A DNA stretch of 64,000 nucleotides, from positions 735,985,450-736,049,449 of the forward strand of contig NC_064615.1 in the NCBI RefSeq assembly GCF_023898315.1. Reading direction: 5' to 3'. Position numbers and translations under genes: made by a program. The notes under the pieces are model-generated. The model ran no database searches. It saw only the letters and a program-made list of their open reading frames with translations, and had not been told where the DNA came from. Shown in pieces: positions 23,740 through 36,759 of the stretch. Position 1 is the stretch's first letter. Each line of letters opens with the position of its first letter. The stretch is from Schistocerca nitens (lineage: Eukaryota > Arthropoda > Insecta > Orthoptera > Acrididae).

Positions 23740-24739
23740 TTTATTAGGTAGAACAATTTTGACTAATTATCTCATTCATACTTCATGGTTTTTATTAATT
23801 ATTGGAAGCATAAAAATTTTTTGTTCAAAGTGAGATCAAGTAAAGTAGTGAACAACCTTTCGAGAAAGAAGTAATGTTTTCTCTTATCATGATCTGGATA
23901 AAGGAATGTTGAATTTTAACTGCTGATAATGTTGAGATTGTTTTGCCTTAAGAGGAGTTGGGATAAGATGGATATTGATGCACTATTTTTGATGAGAGAT
24001 AACTGTTAGCTGAAGTATTGAGGTTTATAATGAGGTATTCAGGATTTATTATGAGATGATATGATTCTGTTGATATACCAGGATTATTTATGAGTAATGA
24101 TGAAGATGATGATGGTTGTGTAGTAGTATGGAAGAATATGAGGTATTATGAGTATTGTTGAAGTGTTGTAAGGTATATGATGATGATGATGTTAGGGTTA
24201 GGAATTAATTATTGTCATGAAAATGTAGTGGGCTGTATTCATTATGTAGTGTGAAATATTTCAAATGGAGATAGTAATTTATGAGAATGATTACAAGTTT
24301 GACCATTAACAAGATTAAACATAATGTGATATTTGTGTATCTGCTGATTTAGTGATTATGATGAATAGTAATGCTTGGTTTGAAATGTTAACTTAATAAT
24401 GATTATGGGTAGGAGGGGTAATGAAGTAATGATGATTAAATGAGTTCTTAAAGATGATGAGATGTCGTGGTGCTATCCATAATTGGGTAAAATCTCAAAG
24501 TGAAGCAGAGACAAGTGTTGACAGAAGGAAGTTGCAACTGATGTAGAATTTAAGAAAGAGACTGGCAAGGGGGTAAATATAACTGGACTGATGTAGAAAA
24601 TTTTGTCACAGAATGATTTAGATGAAGCAATTAAATATTTTTTTACTCATCAGCATTCTTTCTCAGTGTATATTATTAGATCATACACCAGATTTTGTTG
24701 CCTTTGGGCTTGAATTTTATGCATATTAGCGTAAGGTGA
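23740..24739. repeat. AT-rich spacer with GATGAT/TGATGA-rich stretch
   Basis: 24050-24200 is rich in ATGATG and TGAGGT motifs (degenerate simple sequence). Elsewhere nothing is recognised. Confidence 0.5.
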
Positions 24740-27700
24740 ACAGATACCCCATATTTTATGGGGTCATCCCTTATTTAGCTTAAGGGTCCCATTGTCCGAA
24801 CAAAATAAATGCAGGACATATACACCCTTCAGATCAATGGACAGCACAGCTGTGATTACCAGGAAGCTGCCTGAGAAGTAATTTATTGTTCCAGAACAAA
24901 GTGTGGAACTATAATAGTAAATGTGTTGACTCCATAAACCACATTTGTGAGGACCTGAAATATTCAAAATACATTTCATTTGTGGTGGACGCTTCCAATT
25001 AGAAAAGTATAAAATTTTGTGCCAAGCATTCAAGTAAATATGACTGGCTTCCGGAATATATTTGGTGAAATGGTTGATATTACAACAGATCTTATCTTGG
25101 AAGTTCCACCCCAGCTAGCACTCAAGCTTATTTCAAGGTGGATATTGAGTTTAGGTTCAGTTGAAAATTCAAGATTGAAAAATCAACCTGTTACACAGCT
25201 TATTTCAAGGTGGATATTGAGTTTAAGTTGAATTAAAATAATTTTCCCAAGCTTGAAATAAACTGTAATTTCCCTGGAAGGCTGTACAGCAGATGCGTGC
25301 ACAGCATAGCTTCCATAGGCGTCCACGGGAAGCGCCACAAGCGTTTATAAGCCTTGCCCTGACTCTGCTAGGTTTACGGCCATTTTACCTTTGTGGTGTG
25401 CGTTAATGATTGTTGACTGTTGTGAAGTTTGTTTTATACTGGAAAATAGTTTGATAAGTGTGTGGCGTCTCCTGCCTTACTGCTACACTGGGTCTGAAGA
25501 GGATATATAGTGTATTACAGGTACGTTGGTGCATTTTTCTCTAGTGGTACGTTGATATTACAAATGTTAAATACTATTACATAACGTAAAGAAATATCAT
25601 ATTCTTTTACATAGAAAAATTGAGCCTGGATGAAAGTGAAATGGATTATCAGCTAAGAATACATATTACAAGTTGTTCAGCAAAAAGAGGTCATTTTAAA
25701 CTAGCTCTCTAGTACGTGGCACCAATAAATTAAAACTTAATGTTATTTTACCTTTTTAAAATCTCACCTTTTTATATATAACGGCCTATTACATTTGTTT
25801 ACTTGTAAGTACTTGTCTGTGTCACACCATGAATGAATAATCGTGAAGTGTGAAAAGTTTCTTTGCAAATACAAATAGTAATGACATGGTGAACAGGAAA
25901 AAGTACATCAAGAACCAGTCACTACATAGGTGTCAGTCTTTTTTATTTACGTAGCTTTGACTGCTCTTTAATTGCAGTAATATGAAATTTCTTCCCATTA
26001 GTATGACACTCTTGCACAAAGTAAACATACTCAAGAAATTCAAGCCAAAGAAGTCTTAAAGTTGGGGCAACAGTAAAATCAGAGTTGCAGTCTGTTATTA
26101 CACCATCAGTCTTGAGAGATTTTTTTGAAGCTGTTAATTCTTTCTGTGATGATAGACACAAAATTTCTTGTGACTCATGCTTGGCAAAAGTTAAGCATAT
26201 TCATAATAAGTGTAACATTACTTTTCATATTTAGGTTGATCAGTTTCAACTTTTTACATTTGTTATGTTTAGGTATGGCTAACATTTTCTTTTACCTGTT
26301 GCAGGATCATTATACCGGCAGAAATCAGCGAAATTTGATCCTGCTCTGGTCTGTGTGCTGGGGCCGGAGGGGCCTCAGAATAATTTAATTTTAAAATAAA
26401 ACAATTTTGAACACTTTGAAAATAAAAAAATTTAAACATAAATGTCTTCATAATTTTTTTCACACCATTTCCATTCTGATATTTATTTAATTAATTAGGT
26501 TCAATAAATTCAGATTAATAATTATATAGCTTAAAACAAGCTGTAAATACCAGGCTGTATTCCACGTGTGTAGATACAGCTGGAACCAAACTTGATAAGT
26601 CAAGCTTGAAATATAGCTTGAACTCTGCCAACTTTGATGTTTGTTTCAAGCTTGAATCCAACAGGCCTGAATATTCCAGCTTTGATCAAGCTTATATACT
26701 TGAACTTTACATCTGGAAACAAGTTTGAAACCGGCTTTCTGTGCTATCTGGGACCTTATAGTTAAAAATGTTGCATTCCATGGTGACAACTTAAACATGA
26801 ACTTTGGAGGTGCCAGATGAATAAGACAAAACACTGTTTTAGAAAAAGACTTAAACTTTTGCTGAAGAACAACATTCAGGTTTGTGGGTTGTGCAGTGCA
26901 CATACTTCATAATGCAGTAAAAATCAGTGCAGACATTCTGCCAGAAGACATAGAAACTATTGTAAACAATTTTTTTTAGTAATTCCACGTTGACACCACT
27001 TGTGTTGAATAACTGAAAGAGGTTTGTATATTTTCTGAAGTGAAATATGAACAAGTGCTTGATAGAGTTAAAAGAAGATGGTTTTCCTTGGAACAGGCTG
27101 CTAATAGAACTGCTGATATTTATGAGGGACTAAATTATTATTTTTTTTTTTTGTCTCAGGTAAAATATTTTATTATCTTAAAATCATTTTTAGAGATCCT
27201 TAGTCATTGCTTTGGGTGTATTTTATTCAGACCCAATTGAACATGCTTTGATCAACAATAAAAACTACTGAGGCAGCAGATCTCAGCAAATGAAGTTTTT
27301 AAGGAGTTATAAATATTGATAAGAAAACTGAAATCAAGGGAAGAGGAAAACTTTCATATTATGAAATTCTTTTTGATAAATACATTGCAAGAAGATGACT
27401 TGCTGAGAGATTCTGACTTCTCGGTCATTTCAAAATAATTTTTTGAGACATTAATTGACTGCATCAAAAATGGGCCATTGCGTGTGCTGAAACCATTTAA
27501 CTGGGTTCAGCTCAAATATCCTCTTCTTTGCAAGCTGGTTCAGAAAAGTCGTAAAACATTAGCAGAGTTTCATAAAAATATTCTGAAATAAATATGTGAA
27601 GCTGAACTTTCTGAGGAAGCGAAGCATGTTAAAAATACACACGAAGTGAAAAACTAGGGATTAAGAACTGTTAAATGTATTTGAGTTAAATGGTCTATCT

Positions 27701-27990
27701 TTTGCAACTTCCATTCATCTCAAGATATCTGCTACAGAAATGTTCAGCTCAATACTACCTGCTTCAGAAAGAGTGTTCTCTATCACATATGCTTTATAGA
27801 CTGATGAAAAGAATAGTTTTTGTGTAGAAACTATTAAGGAAATGATCATAACTAAGACTTCTTTTCAGGATACTTCATGTGTTGATTTTTATAAAATGCT
27901 ATTTGAAATTATATCAAACTCTGGAATCACATACATTCTTCTGTACAATATAGTTGAGAGTGAGAAATAAGTAACCTCTGAACATAATAA
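24740..27990 (+). mobile_element. second decayed hAT-type transposon, split by an insertion
   Basis: The left part (about 24910-25092) encodes the first catalytic block, ISFVVDASN. The right part (26751-27960) continues with VAFHGDNLNMNFGGA, then ACAAHILHNAV-like sequence, EVKYEQVLDRVKRRWFSLEQ (27035-27100), and a linker with the C-terminal dimerisation region including ASERVFSI-like sequence near 27770. The family differs from the hAT at 3258. It has many stops and frameshifts. Terminal repeats were not identified with certainty. Confidence 0.7.
25093..26750. mobile_element. unclassified 1.6-kb insertion with inverted ends and AAGCTT motifs
   Basis: It separates the two halves of the hAT. 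The ends carry CCCAGCTAGCAC (25106-25117) and the inverted GTGCTATCTGGG (26739-26750). Both ends hold several copies of AAGCTT-TTTCAAG / CAAGCTTGAAAT motifs, inverted relative to each other. A 30-bp direct repeat (CTTATTTCAAGGTGGATATT...) occurs at about 25126 and 25198. GATCTTAT before and GACCTTAT after it may be an 8-bp target duplication. The inside has no recognised gene. Confidence 0.5.
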
Positions 27991-28105
27991 TCATTGTCTA
28001 CTCTAGGTAAAAACATTTTTCTTTTAAATCAATGCATTATTTCTGCATGTGACAACAACAAAACTGAAAATATTTACTTGATTAGTAATGCAAAGCATAT
28101 TGATG

Positions 28106-28210
<105 letters not shown>

Positions 28211-29305
28211 AACAAAAAGGTGTAATGATCTACATAGTTCCTACATAAATGAAGCATTTTAACACAAATCTACTTTATAGAATCATTTCAACTTCTAATT
28301 TGTGTCCTATATTTTTATATTTGAAATCCCATCAGTTTGTTGGTACAATATGTTCATAATAAATGCATGGAGATGATTAGACTCTGTGTCAATAAGTTGT
28401 GGACACTACTGGTACAGTTGTCGGTTGATTTAAGTTCACAAGCACAGTGGCACTACTCTTGGCGCACTCTCATTCACACACACTAATAGAAGCATACAGC
28501 ATGCCACTCCCTTGTGCATAGAGGGTTCACAGGTGATGGAGGAGATGCCAGTGGGCCAATCACGGACACATCTGTCAGATCCAGAGAAGTGTCAGCTAGT
28601 GCCAATGGTGGGGAGAGGACGATGTGCCGGGTGAGCACCAGAGTATATGGCCAAAAACCGCTGAAACGCAGGCATGCCCGAGGTTGGTGGGCCCATGTGG
28701 CGCCCAACAACAGCACAGGGTGCCATCCCCAACTGTGCTTCATCATCAACAGACAGATCCCAGTGCAGAGTAGACAGGTCTGGACCCTCTGATGACACTG
28801 GCTGAGGCGATGATGGTGAGGGGGTCGGTGGAGATGGCCCAACCGGAACAGCAAGCTGCAGCAACATGTAGGAGGCCAGAGGCAGACTAGCAATCAGCAC
28901 CTGGAAGCTGGAACCCCAGGGTGCTGCTTGTGGAAGAGGCAGCCAATAGTATTGGGGAGCTGCTGTAACAGGTGACGACAGGCCCAATGTAGAGGGTGCT
29001 GAGACAAACTACTCTGTGGTGGAGGCCACACCCACGAACCAATAGCTTGCAGTGGTGAGGTGGTGAGGGAGGATGCAGCCGATCAAAGTGGCATGCCACA
29101 AGCCAGTCAGCCATACAGATGTCACAGGGATGGTGTTCCTGGTGGTGGACAATAGTAGCTGGTATCTACTTGGGCCGACAACCAAGCCTTTGCAGCCAGA
29201 CTGGTGATCCCAGTACGAAGTGGCTGCATGAATCTGACTGCAGCAGGTGTGGCGCAGGCTGTAGAAGGTGGAGGAGCAGGTATGACTGCGACTCATGAAG
29301 CAATT

Positions 29306-29544
29306 GTCCGCCCCCGGTAGCTGAGTGGTCACCGCGACAGAATGTCAATCCTAAGGGCCCGAGTTCGATTCCTGGCTGGGTCGGAGATTTTCTCCACTCA
29401 GGGACTGGGTGTTGTGTTGTCCTAATCATCATTATTTCATCCCCATCGATGCGCAAGTCGCCGAAGTGGCGTCAAAATCGAAATACTTGCTCCAAGTGAA
29501 TGGTCTACCCGGCAGGAGGACCTAGTCACACGCCATTTAATTTC
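29306..29544 (+). mobile_element. tRNA-derived SINE, family C, inside the Gypsy fossil
   Basis: Head GTCCGCCCCCGGTAGCTGAG, B box GAGTTCGATTCC, body with GAGATTTTCTCCACTCAGGG, tail ending CACACGCCATTTAATTTC. A near-perfect 10-bp target duplication TGAAGCARTT lies at 29296-29305 and 29545-29554. Confidence 0.9.
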
Positions 29545-29819
29545 TGAAGCAGTTCAGCTAGGCTCCATTCCCCCACCAGTGTGAAGCAACAGGAACTTAG
29601 GAAATGGAGAAGGGTGTCATCTGGCAAAGAGCCCACAACATACTTTTTCATTTGAGACTTGAAAATATGCACTGGTCATTCTGCCTTGCCATTTGATTGA
29701 GGGTGGAATGGTGGAGCCATAACATGATGAATGCTGTGATTGAAACAAAAACAATGAAAGGTGTGAGAAACAAATTGGGGCCCATTATCAGAAAGCTGGG
29801 ATATTTTTACTTCCCTCTT

Positions 29820-30900
29820 GTTCTGTCAGTTGCTTCCTTAAAACTCATTTTTTTCACTTCTGACTAATTACCATTAACATACTTGGGTATAATCTGCATT
29901 TTCATAAAAGAGAAAGGTCTTAGAGAATATAACCCCAGATCTAATTTTGTGCATAGTTTTGTGTATGTAATTGATTTTATAATTTATTCCGATTATGCCT
30001 AGTTAGTATCTTTTGTTATAGGACGAAATCAGTAATTGTTTCGTAACTTACATTCTATTGTTGACTTTTAAACAAATGTAAATTCTATACTAATTATAAA
30101 CATTTGGAGAAACAACTAATAGTAGTCTTAAAGGATATATTTGGCTCTATTTGAAAACATGTTAGCAAAGCCAGCCCTTAATTAATTCCAAAGTAATTAA
30201 CAGTATTGTCAAAAGTATTGTTTGCATAACAATATCTGTTAATTTCATGATTTAAACAAATAATTTGGCTTAAACCTTGTAACTGTTAAAAGGAACTAAT
30301 CTTTCAATGTGTTCATTTAACTTAATGAGTTAAGTTTCAATTGTAATTTCTGTAAATTTAACTTCGAACAACGTGCACTTTCAGTACCTGTTATTGTGAG
30401 GATATATAAAGGCCCGATTTTTGGTCCCAAGACAAGTCAGTCCACAGCCGAGTTTCAGTGGAGTAACTCTTTATTGGTTAGATCAACAACAATGCATCCA
30501 TGAAATAAGCGTAACACAATTAGGCCATGTGTTAAAACAATCAAAGTGTCTGCTCCATACGTACCTTTCTATTCTTCAGAAACTGTGAACTTTGTGGTTA
30601 GGTTTCTACTGCTCGTAGATGTTCAATAGCAAACTGTTATAGAAGTATGTGGAGGTTTGCCTGCGAGATATTAATGAGGCTTATGAAAAGTTAAAACAAT
30701 AGTGCACTGGCCATATATAACTATGTATTATTGGGGGATTGTGAACAGTGAAAGTATAGTACTGTGAAACGCAAATTTGCACCTATCAGCTACATCGATT
30801 AAAGTAGTCAGTGTTGTACTTCCGCACCCCATTTTTCAGTTAGTATCCAATGCAAACACTGAGGATGACAAACAAAGAGACAAAGAAGACGAACATCATC
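29820..30900 (+). mobile_element. LTR-like insertion interrupting the Gypsy integrase region
   Basis: The integrase remains at 29560-29800 and 30900-31083 are separated by AT-rich DNA of different character. It contains a plus-strand promoter-like block GGATATATAAAGGCCCG (about 30400), a GTCAGTCCACAGCCGAG start region, and GTCAGT near both borders. This suits a solo LTR or a short LTR-element remnant. The borders are approximate and the family unknown. Confidence 0.4.
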
Positions 30901-33308
30901 AGAAAGCATATGAATTGTGACCTCAGCCGATGTCATCACACACCAGAGAATGTAAGCAAGCCAGGAAAATTCATCCAAAATCAACAGCCAATAGAAATTC
31001 AAGAATGGAGCCCCCTCCATGGCTGGCATGGAGCTGGCCAGGGAGATAGAGACACCCTGGGAGCTGCCTGTTGTCAAGCACATTGCTCACAAGCTGTGAC
31101 AAAATGGACGATTTTGCCATCACTCCCTGCCCAGCTAACAGTTTTGCGTGTGTAACTTCCCAAAGGCCCAGTTGGAAGAGGTGTAGAACTGTAGAATCTC
31201 ATGCCATAGCACAGTGTGAATGAGTACTCTGGGAGAGAGATCTTTTGTGGACAACTTGGAGCCATGCAAGAAAATGTGAAATACCCAGAGAACATAGACT
31301 ATGGCAAGAGCCCTTTTTTTTCCACCTATAATGCCACCTGAGAGTAACACTACAGGGCCACAGTGGGAGATTTAGAAGCAAAAGCAACAGGTCATTCAGA
31401 GCCTTCAGCATATCAGTGGACTAGTACCACACCAACGACATACTGTGATGCATCAGTCACCAAAACTATGTGCTGGGGCAGATAGAATGTAGCTGAACAA
31501 GGGGTCAAAGTAGTTTGAATTTCAGCATTCGAAAAACATGTTTGCAATCCAGGTTCCAGAAAAAAGGTACATTCTTGTGGAATAAGGCATGCAATGGGTA
31601 GGCTAATGAGGCCACCCCCAGCAGGAATTTATTGTAGTAGGCTGTTTTTCTGGGAAAGGCCAGAAGCTTGTCCATGGATGAGGGGTGAGCATAACTGTAA
31701 CAGCAGAGATATGGTCTGACAGAGGGGAAACCCTAAGCTGCAAGACCTTGAACTCGAATAAACAATAGAAGGTTGAAAAAACTGAGATGTTGAGAGGCTA
31801 CACCATAAGACAGAAAACAAAGTGCACACATTTTTCAAGTGATTGGCCTTGGGAGAGCTGGTATCATCCAGATAATTAATGCAACCCAGGACAGACATAG
31901 CCAATTGCTCTAAAAATCATTGGAAAATAACAGGAGCACTAGCCACATCAAAAGGAAGGCGCAAATATTGGTAGAGACCAAAAGCAGTATTCAGAACCAG
32001 AACTCGCTGAAACTCATCACCCACAGGAACCTGCAGATATGCTTCAGACAAATCATTTCTAGAAAAGTACTGGCTTCCCAATATTTTTGCAAATAGTTCC
32101 TTCTGGCATGGGAGAGAATACATACCCACAATTGACTGCTCAGTAACAGTAGACAGCGTAAATTTTCCCAACAGCACAATGTTCTGTTTGTTGTAACTGA
32201 CTAGCTTCTGCATGACAGGTGTCAATGGCAGCAAGCCTAAATTCACATAAATTTGAGAATTCAATAACAGTACTGCAACATCGGTATTGACATGTAGTCA
32301 GAGCATTTGGCAAAAAACATTTAACTTGCCAAACAACTTGGTTGAAGCCACAGCTATTGGTGTCACACAGTGTGTGTACATTCCGTATCCTGAGCAATCT
32401 TCAGCGAACATTACAAGTAGCCCATTGCCTAGGGCACGCTGAACATTCATGATGGACAAAACAGAAAGGACAAGACAGGAACAGAGAATGCTAATGCTGG
32501 TGCTATGGCAGTTGTGGCTGATTGAGCTGGCCTTGGTTTGTTCAGTGCTGGGCTTGCATATTTACTGCCACTTCCTTGTGCACGCACATCTTGTCACACT
32601 ACTGCCACATCACCCCATGCTTCAATTTAGTCACCTGCTGCCCAAGAAACTTCAGAAGATTGTGTTGTTTGCAAAACTTCTGCCAACAGTGGGTTTTCAC
32701 AGAGTAAAGCCTTCTCTTGCACTTCCTTGTCCAGAAATGTGTTGCGTACCACAGAGTCTCCATAATAGTAATTCTGGGCATCAGTAATGAATTGAGACTT
32801 GTGGCTAAGGCATGAAGTTTGGCCGCCCAGGCCCTGTATGACTGGTTTGGTTTCTTGCAGCATCAGTACAATTCAAATCACGCCACTATAACACACATTC
32901 ACTTGCGATGGTAGGTGGACAATAAACTGCACATGTGCTCAAGAGTAAGAGCTCCTGGATCTTGTAAAGGGACAAGCTGACACAGTAACTGATGCACCTA
33001 AGGTGGAATCCATGAAAGCAATAAGGCTTTGCACAAACTCGAGTCTGTCACACTGAAAGCCAAAAAATGCTGTCTGAGTCTTTTCTTGTAAGTTTCCTGA
33101 TCCTTGGCTGAATCATTATATGGAAGAAAAGTAGGCAGATAGACCTGTGGAACAGTATCCTGTCTGTAACTGGAAGCTGACAAAGTGGTCACTGTCGAAG
33201 TAAGCTGTTCAGTCAGGGCTGGTAGCATGGCATCCATAATGGCTAAACCTTATGAAACTGAACATACAGACTGCACACATGTAAAATGTTCCAAACTCAT
33301 TGACAATC

Positions 33309-33688
33309 ATGTTGTAACCAAGCAATACATGAAACTGATCCAAGTAACACAAATATGGCTTTATTCATACCTCTGAACAATACCAGAAATAAGCTTCTTG
33401 TGACTCCACATGTAAGAAGACAAAAAAGGTGAGAGAGAAGCAATACCTAGAACAACTAATGTGAGTGATAAAAACTAAAAGAACACAGTGAGAGTGAGCC
33501 AGCACTGCTCGGCACTTATATAGCTGTGAGTCATTTCTAGGCGGTGCAGCGGAGATCATACCATGTGCATGCTTCCTGTAGTGGCTGGCACATACTGATA
33601 CACCTGGCCTTTAAGTACACGTGCACGGCAACACTACACTTGGCTCACTCACACTCATACTCATGTGCACTAATATCAGGATACAGCA
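33309..33688 (-). repeat. 5' LTR of the Gypsy fossil
   Basis: On the minus strand it opens TGCTGTATCCTGATATTAG, has a TATA box (CTATATAAG), an AATAAA signal and a CA end. Its first roughly 100 bp match the partial 3' LTR at about 28400-28501 (TGCTGTATGCTTCTATTAG) at about 70 percent by eye, indicating a long time since insertion. The inner boundary is approximate. Confidence 0.6.
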
Positions 33689-34320
33689 GTTTGTATGGTG
33701 ATATACATGTCCATGTTTCTTAAAGTAAATATATGTTATAGGAAGGGGTATTAACCAGTTTAATGTCCAATGAGCAAAGTAATCACCATACCAATCAGTT
33801 ATTTTATTCCTGTAAGATATGTGAAGTACCTCTGTAATTTTTCTAGGAATTATGAATTTCTTTCAGTGCATCTTTCTTCAAAAGTGTAATTTCTTTGCTC
33901 ACATTGTCAACTTTGACACACATGCTACCCACAGCTGATGTTGGATATGTAATTTGTACAGTATATAATCAAGAAATTATTTTAGAGCAGTACCAACAAA
34001 CAGAATTTCAGACTCTGTTTACTTGAGACATTGAGCTCTGTCTGCTTCCAGTGTATTTAAATTTGTATGTTCACTTATGTAAACCTTTTTGTTTGTGAAT
34101 ACATTTTCAGTTATCAATTATCATACATCTCAACTTGAAGAAATAATAATACACATTTCTGATAACCTGTATACCTTACTTATATACGCAGCATTTACTG
34201 TTCTTCCATGCTTATTGTACCTATTATGCCACATGTTTGATTTGACACTAATTGCACTGTATGATTCTAGGAGAAAAAGAGATTTTTGATGAGGAATTTT
34301 AAATTTATATTCAACCAAAG
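33689..34320. other. spacer, nothing recognised
   Basis: AT-rich DNA between the Gypsy fossil and the 441-bp array. No open frame or repeat of note. Confidence 0.5.
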
Positions 34321-34332
34321 GAGATGAATATA
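34321..34332 (+). repeat. left 12-bp direct repeat flanking the array
   Basis: GAGATGAATATA is repeated exactly at 42186-42197, immediately outside the other end of the palindromic array. The size and position suit a target-site duplication. Confidence 0.75.
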
Positions 34333-34479
34333 ACTATATATAACGGTAGTATATGTTCCCGAAAGAACAGTTACCGTCGATGACCATGCAGCTTTGCTCG
34401 AAATGAAATGATGATTAAATAGACACCCTAGCTGCAAACAAGCGTTGATACACTTCATTGGGGACATGTTGAAAATGTG

Positions 34480-34554
34480 TGCCCCGACCGGGACTCGAAC
34501 CCGGGATCTCCTGCTTACATGGCAGACGCTCTATCCATCTGAGCCACCGCGGGC
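34480..34554 (-). tRNA. tRNA-Thr(UGU)-like, unit L1
   Basis: 75 nt. D stem GCTC/GAGC, anticodon stem TCTGC/GCAGG, loop CATGTAA giving anticodon TGT, T arm CCGGG-TTCGAGT-CCCGG, discriminator A. The acceptor pairs only if one G is bulged (GCCC-G-CGG against TCGGGGC). Position 33 is A where U is near-universal. A TTTT stop lies 4 nt downstream. It is probably tRNA-derived and may be transcribable; whether it works as a tRNA is doubtful. Confidence 0.5.
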
Positions 34555-34920
34555 ACAGAGGATAGTGCGTCTGCAGGGACTTATCCCTTGCACGCTCCCC
34601 GTGAGATCCACATTCCCATCATGTCCACAACACTACATTCGTAGTGCGCCTAATAGATCTTTGCCCATCATACTCATTACTCGTGGCAGATTAATCTACC
34701 AAGTCCCGTACGAGTTCGGGCATAGCGTGTGCGTTCGCACAAGAAGGTCAAAGGCCGGGAACCCATATTTTTAACTATATATGACGGTAGTATATGTTCC
34801 CGAAAGAACAGTTACCGTCGATGACCATGCAGCTTTGCTCGAAATGAAATGATAATTAAATAGACACCCTAGCTGCAAACAAGCGTTGATACACTTCATT
34901 GGGGACATGTTGAAAATGTG

Positions 34921-34995
34921 TGCCCCGACCGGGACTCGAACCCGGGATCTCCTGCTTACATGACAGACGCTCTATCCATCTGAGCCACCGCGGGC
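34921..34995 (-). tRNA. tRNA-Thr(UGU)-like, unit L2
   Basis: As unit L1 but with one change in the anticodon stem (TCTGT for TCTGC), which weakens the pair closing the loop to G-U. Confidence 0.45.
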
Positions 34996-35361
34996 ACAGA
35001 GGATAGTGCGTCTGCAGGGACTTATCCCTTGCACGCTCCCCGTGAGATCCACATTCCCATCATGTCCAACACACTACATTCGTAGTGCGCCTAATAGATG
35101 TTTGCCCATCATACTCATTACTCGTGGCAGATTAATCTACCAAGTCCCGTACGAGTTCGGGCATAGCGTGTGCGTTCGCACAAGAAGGTCAAAGGCCGGG
35201 AACCCATATTTTTAACTATATATGACGGTAGTATATGTTCCCGAAAGAACAGTTACCGTCGATGACCATGCAGCTTTGCTCGAAATGAAATGATAATTAA
35301 ATAGACACCCTAGCTGCAAACAAGCGTTGATACACTTCATTGGGGACATGTTGAAAATGTG

Positions 35362-35436
35362 TGCCCCAACCGGGACTCGAACCCGGGATCTCCTGCTTAC
35401 ATGGCAGACGCTCTATCCATCTGAGCCACCGCGGGC
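35362..35436 (-). tRNA. tRNA-Thr(UGU)-like, unit L3
   Basis: As L1, with one substitution in the 3' acceptor strand (TTGGGGC for TCGGGGC). Confidence 0.45.
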
Positions 35437-35802
35437 ACAGAGGATAGTGCGTCTGCAGGGACTTATCCCTTGCACGCTCCCCGTGAGATCCACATTCCCA
35501 TCATGTCCACAACACTACATTCGTAGTGCGCCTAATAGATGTTTGCCCATCATACTCATTACTCGTGGCAGATTAATCTACCAAGTCCCATACGAGTTCG
35601 GGCATAGCGTGTGCGTTTGCACAAGAAGGTCAAAGGCCGGGAACCCATATTTTTAACTATATATGACGGTAGTATATGTTCCCGAAAGAACAGTTACCGT
35701 CGATGACCATGCAGCTTTGCTCGAAATGAAATGATAATTAAATAGACACCCTAGCTGCAAACAAGCGTTGATACACTTCATTGGGGACATGTTGAAAATG
35801 TG

Positions 35803-35877
35803 TGCCCCGACCGGGACTCGAACTCGGGATCTCCTGCTTACATGGCAGACGCTCTATCCATCTGAGCCACCGTGGGC
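35803..35877 (-). tRNA. tRNA-Thr(UGU)-like, unit L4
   Basis: Variant with GCCCACGG at the 5' acceptor and CCGAG in the T stem, which makes a mismatch or wobble there. Shared with L5 and L7. Confidence 0.45.
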
Positions 35878-36243
35878 ACAGAGGATAGTGCGTCTGCAGG
35901 GACTTATCCCTTGCATGCTCCCCGTGAGATCCACATTCCCATCATGTCCACAACACTACATTCGTAGTGCGCCTAATAGATCTTTGCCCATCATACTCAT
36001 TACTCGTGGCAGATTAATCTACCAAGTCCCGTACGAGTTCGGGCATAGCGTGTGCGTTCGCACAAGAAGGTCAAAGGCCGGGAACCCATATTTTTAACTA
36101 TATATGACGGTAGTATATGTTCCCGAAAGAACAGTTACCGTCGATGACCATGCAGCTTTGCTCGAAATGAAATGATAATTAAATAGACACCCTAGCTGCA
36201 AACAAGCGTTGATACACTTCATTGGGGACATGTTGAAAATGTG

Positions 36244-36318
36244 TGCCCCGACCGGGACTCGAACTCGGGATCTCCTGCTTACATGGCAGACGCTCTATCC
36301 ATCTGAGCCACCGTGGGC
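36244..36318 (-). tRNA. tRNA-Thr(UGU)-like, unit L5
   Basis: Same variants as L4; the surrounding unit appears identical too. Confidence 0.45.
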
Positions 36319-36684
36319 ACAGAGGATAGTGCGTCTGCAGGGACTTATCCCTTGCATGCTCCCCGTGAGATCCACATTCCCATCATGTCCACAACACTAC
36401 ATTCGTAGTGCGCCTAATAGATCTTTGCCCATCATACTCATTACTCGTGGCAGATTAATCTACCAAGTCCCGTACGAGTTCGGGCATAGCGTGTGCGTTC
36501 GCACAAGAAGGTCAAAGGCCGGGAACCCATATTTTTAACTATATATGACGGTAGTATATGTTCCCGAAAGAACAGTTACCGTCGATGACCATGCAGCTTT
36601 GCTCGAAATGAAATGATAATTAAATAGACACCCTAGCTGCAAACAAGCGTTGATACACTTCATTGGGGACATGTTGAAAATGTG

Positions 36685-36759
36685 TGCCCCGACCGGGACT
36701 CGAACCCGGGATCTCCTGCTTACATGGCAGACGCTCTATCCATCTGAGCCACCGCGGGC
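36685..36759 (-). tRNA. tRNA-Thr(UGU)-like, unit L6
   Basis: Consensus sequence, same as L1. The unit differs in the spacer (GATGCTTGCCC). Confidence 0.5.

Larger units (their letters stand above)
28385..33688 (-). mobile_element. Ty3/Gypsy LTR-retrotransposon fossil with nested insertions
   Basis: Minus-strand order from right to left: 5' LTR (about 33309-33688), Gag-like (33240-33000), RT (32264-31917; contains NDLSEAYLQVPVGDE and LRLPFDVASAPVIFQ), the RT YLDD block (about 31870), first integrase part (31083-30900), second integrase part (29800-29560; SDNGPQFVSHTF and PPFHPQSNGKAE), 3' tail, and partial 3' LTR (to 28501). It is clearly broken and old. A family C SINE (29306-29544) and an LTR-like segment (about 29820-30900) are inserted in it. 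Confidence 0.8.
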
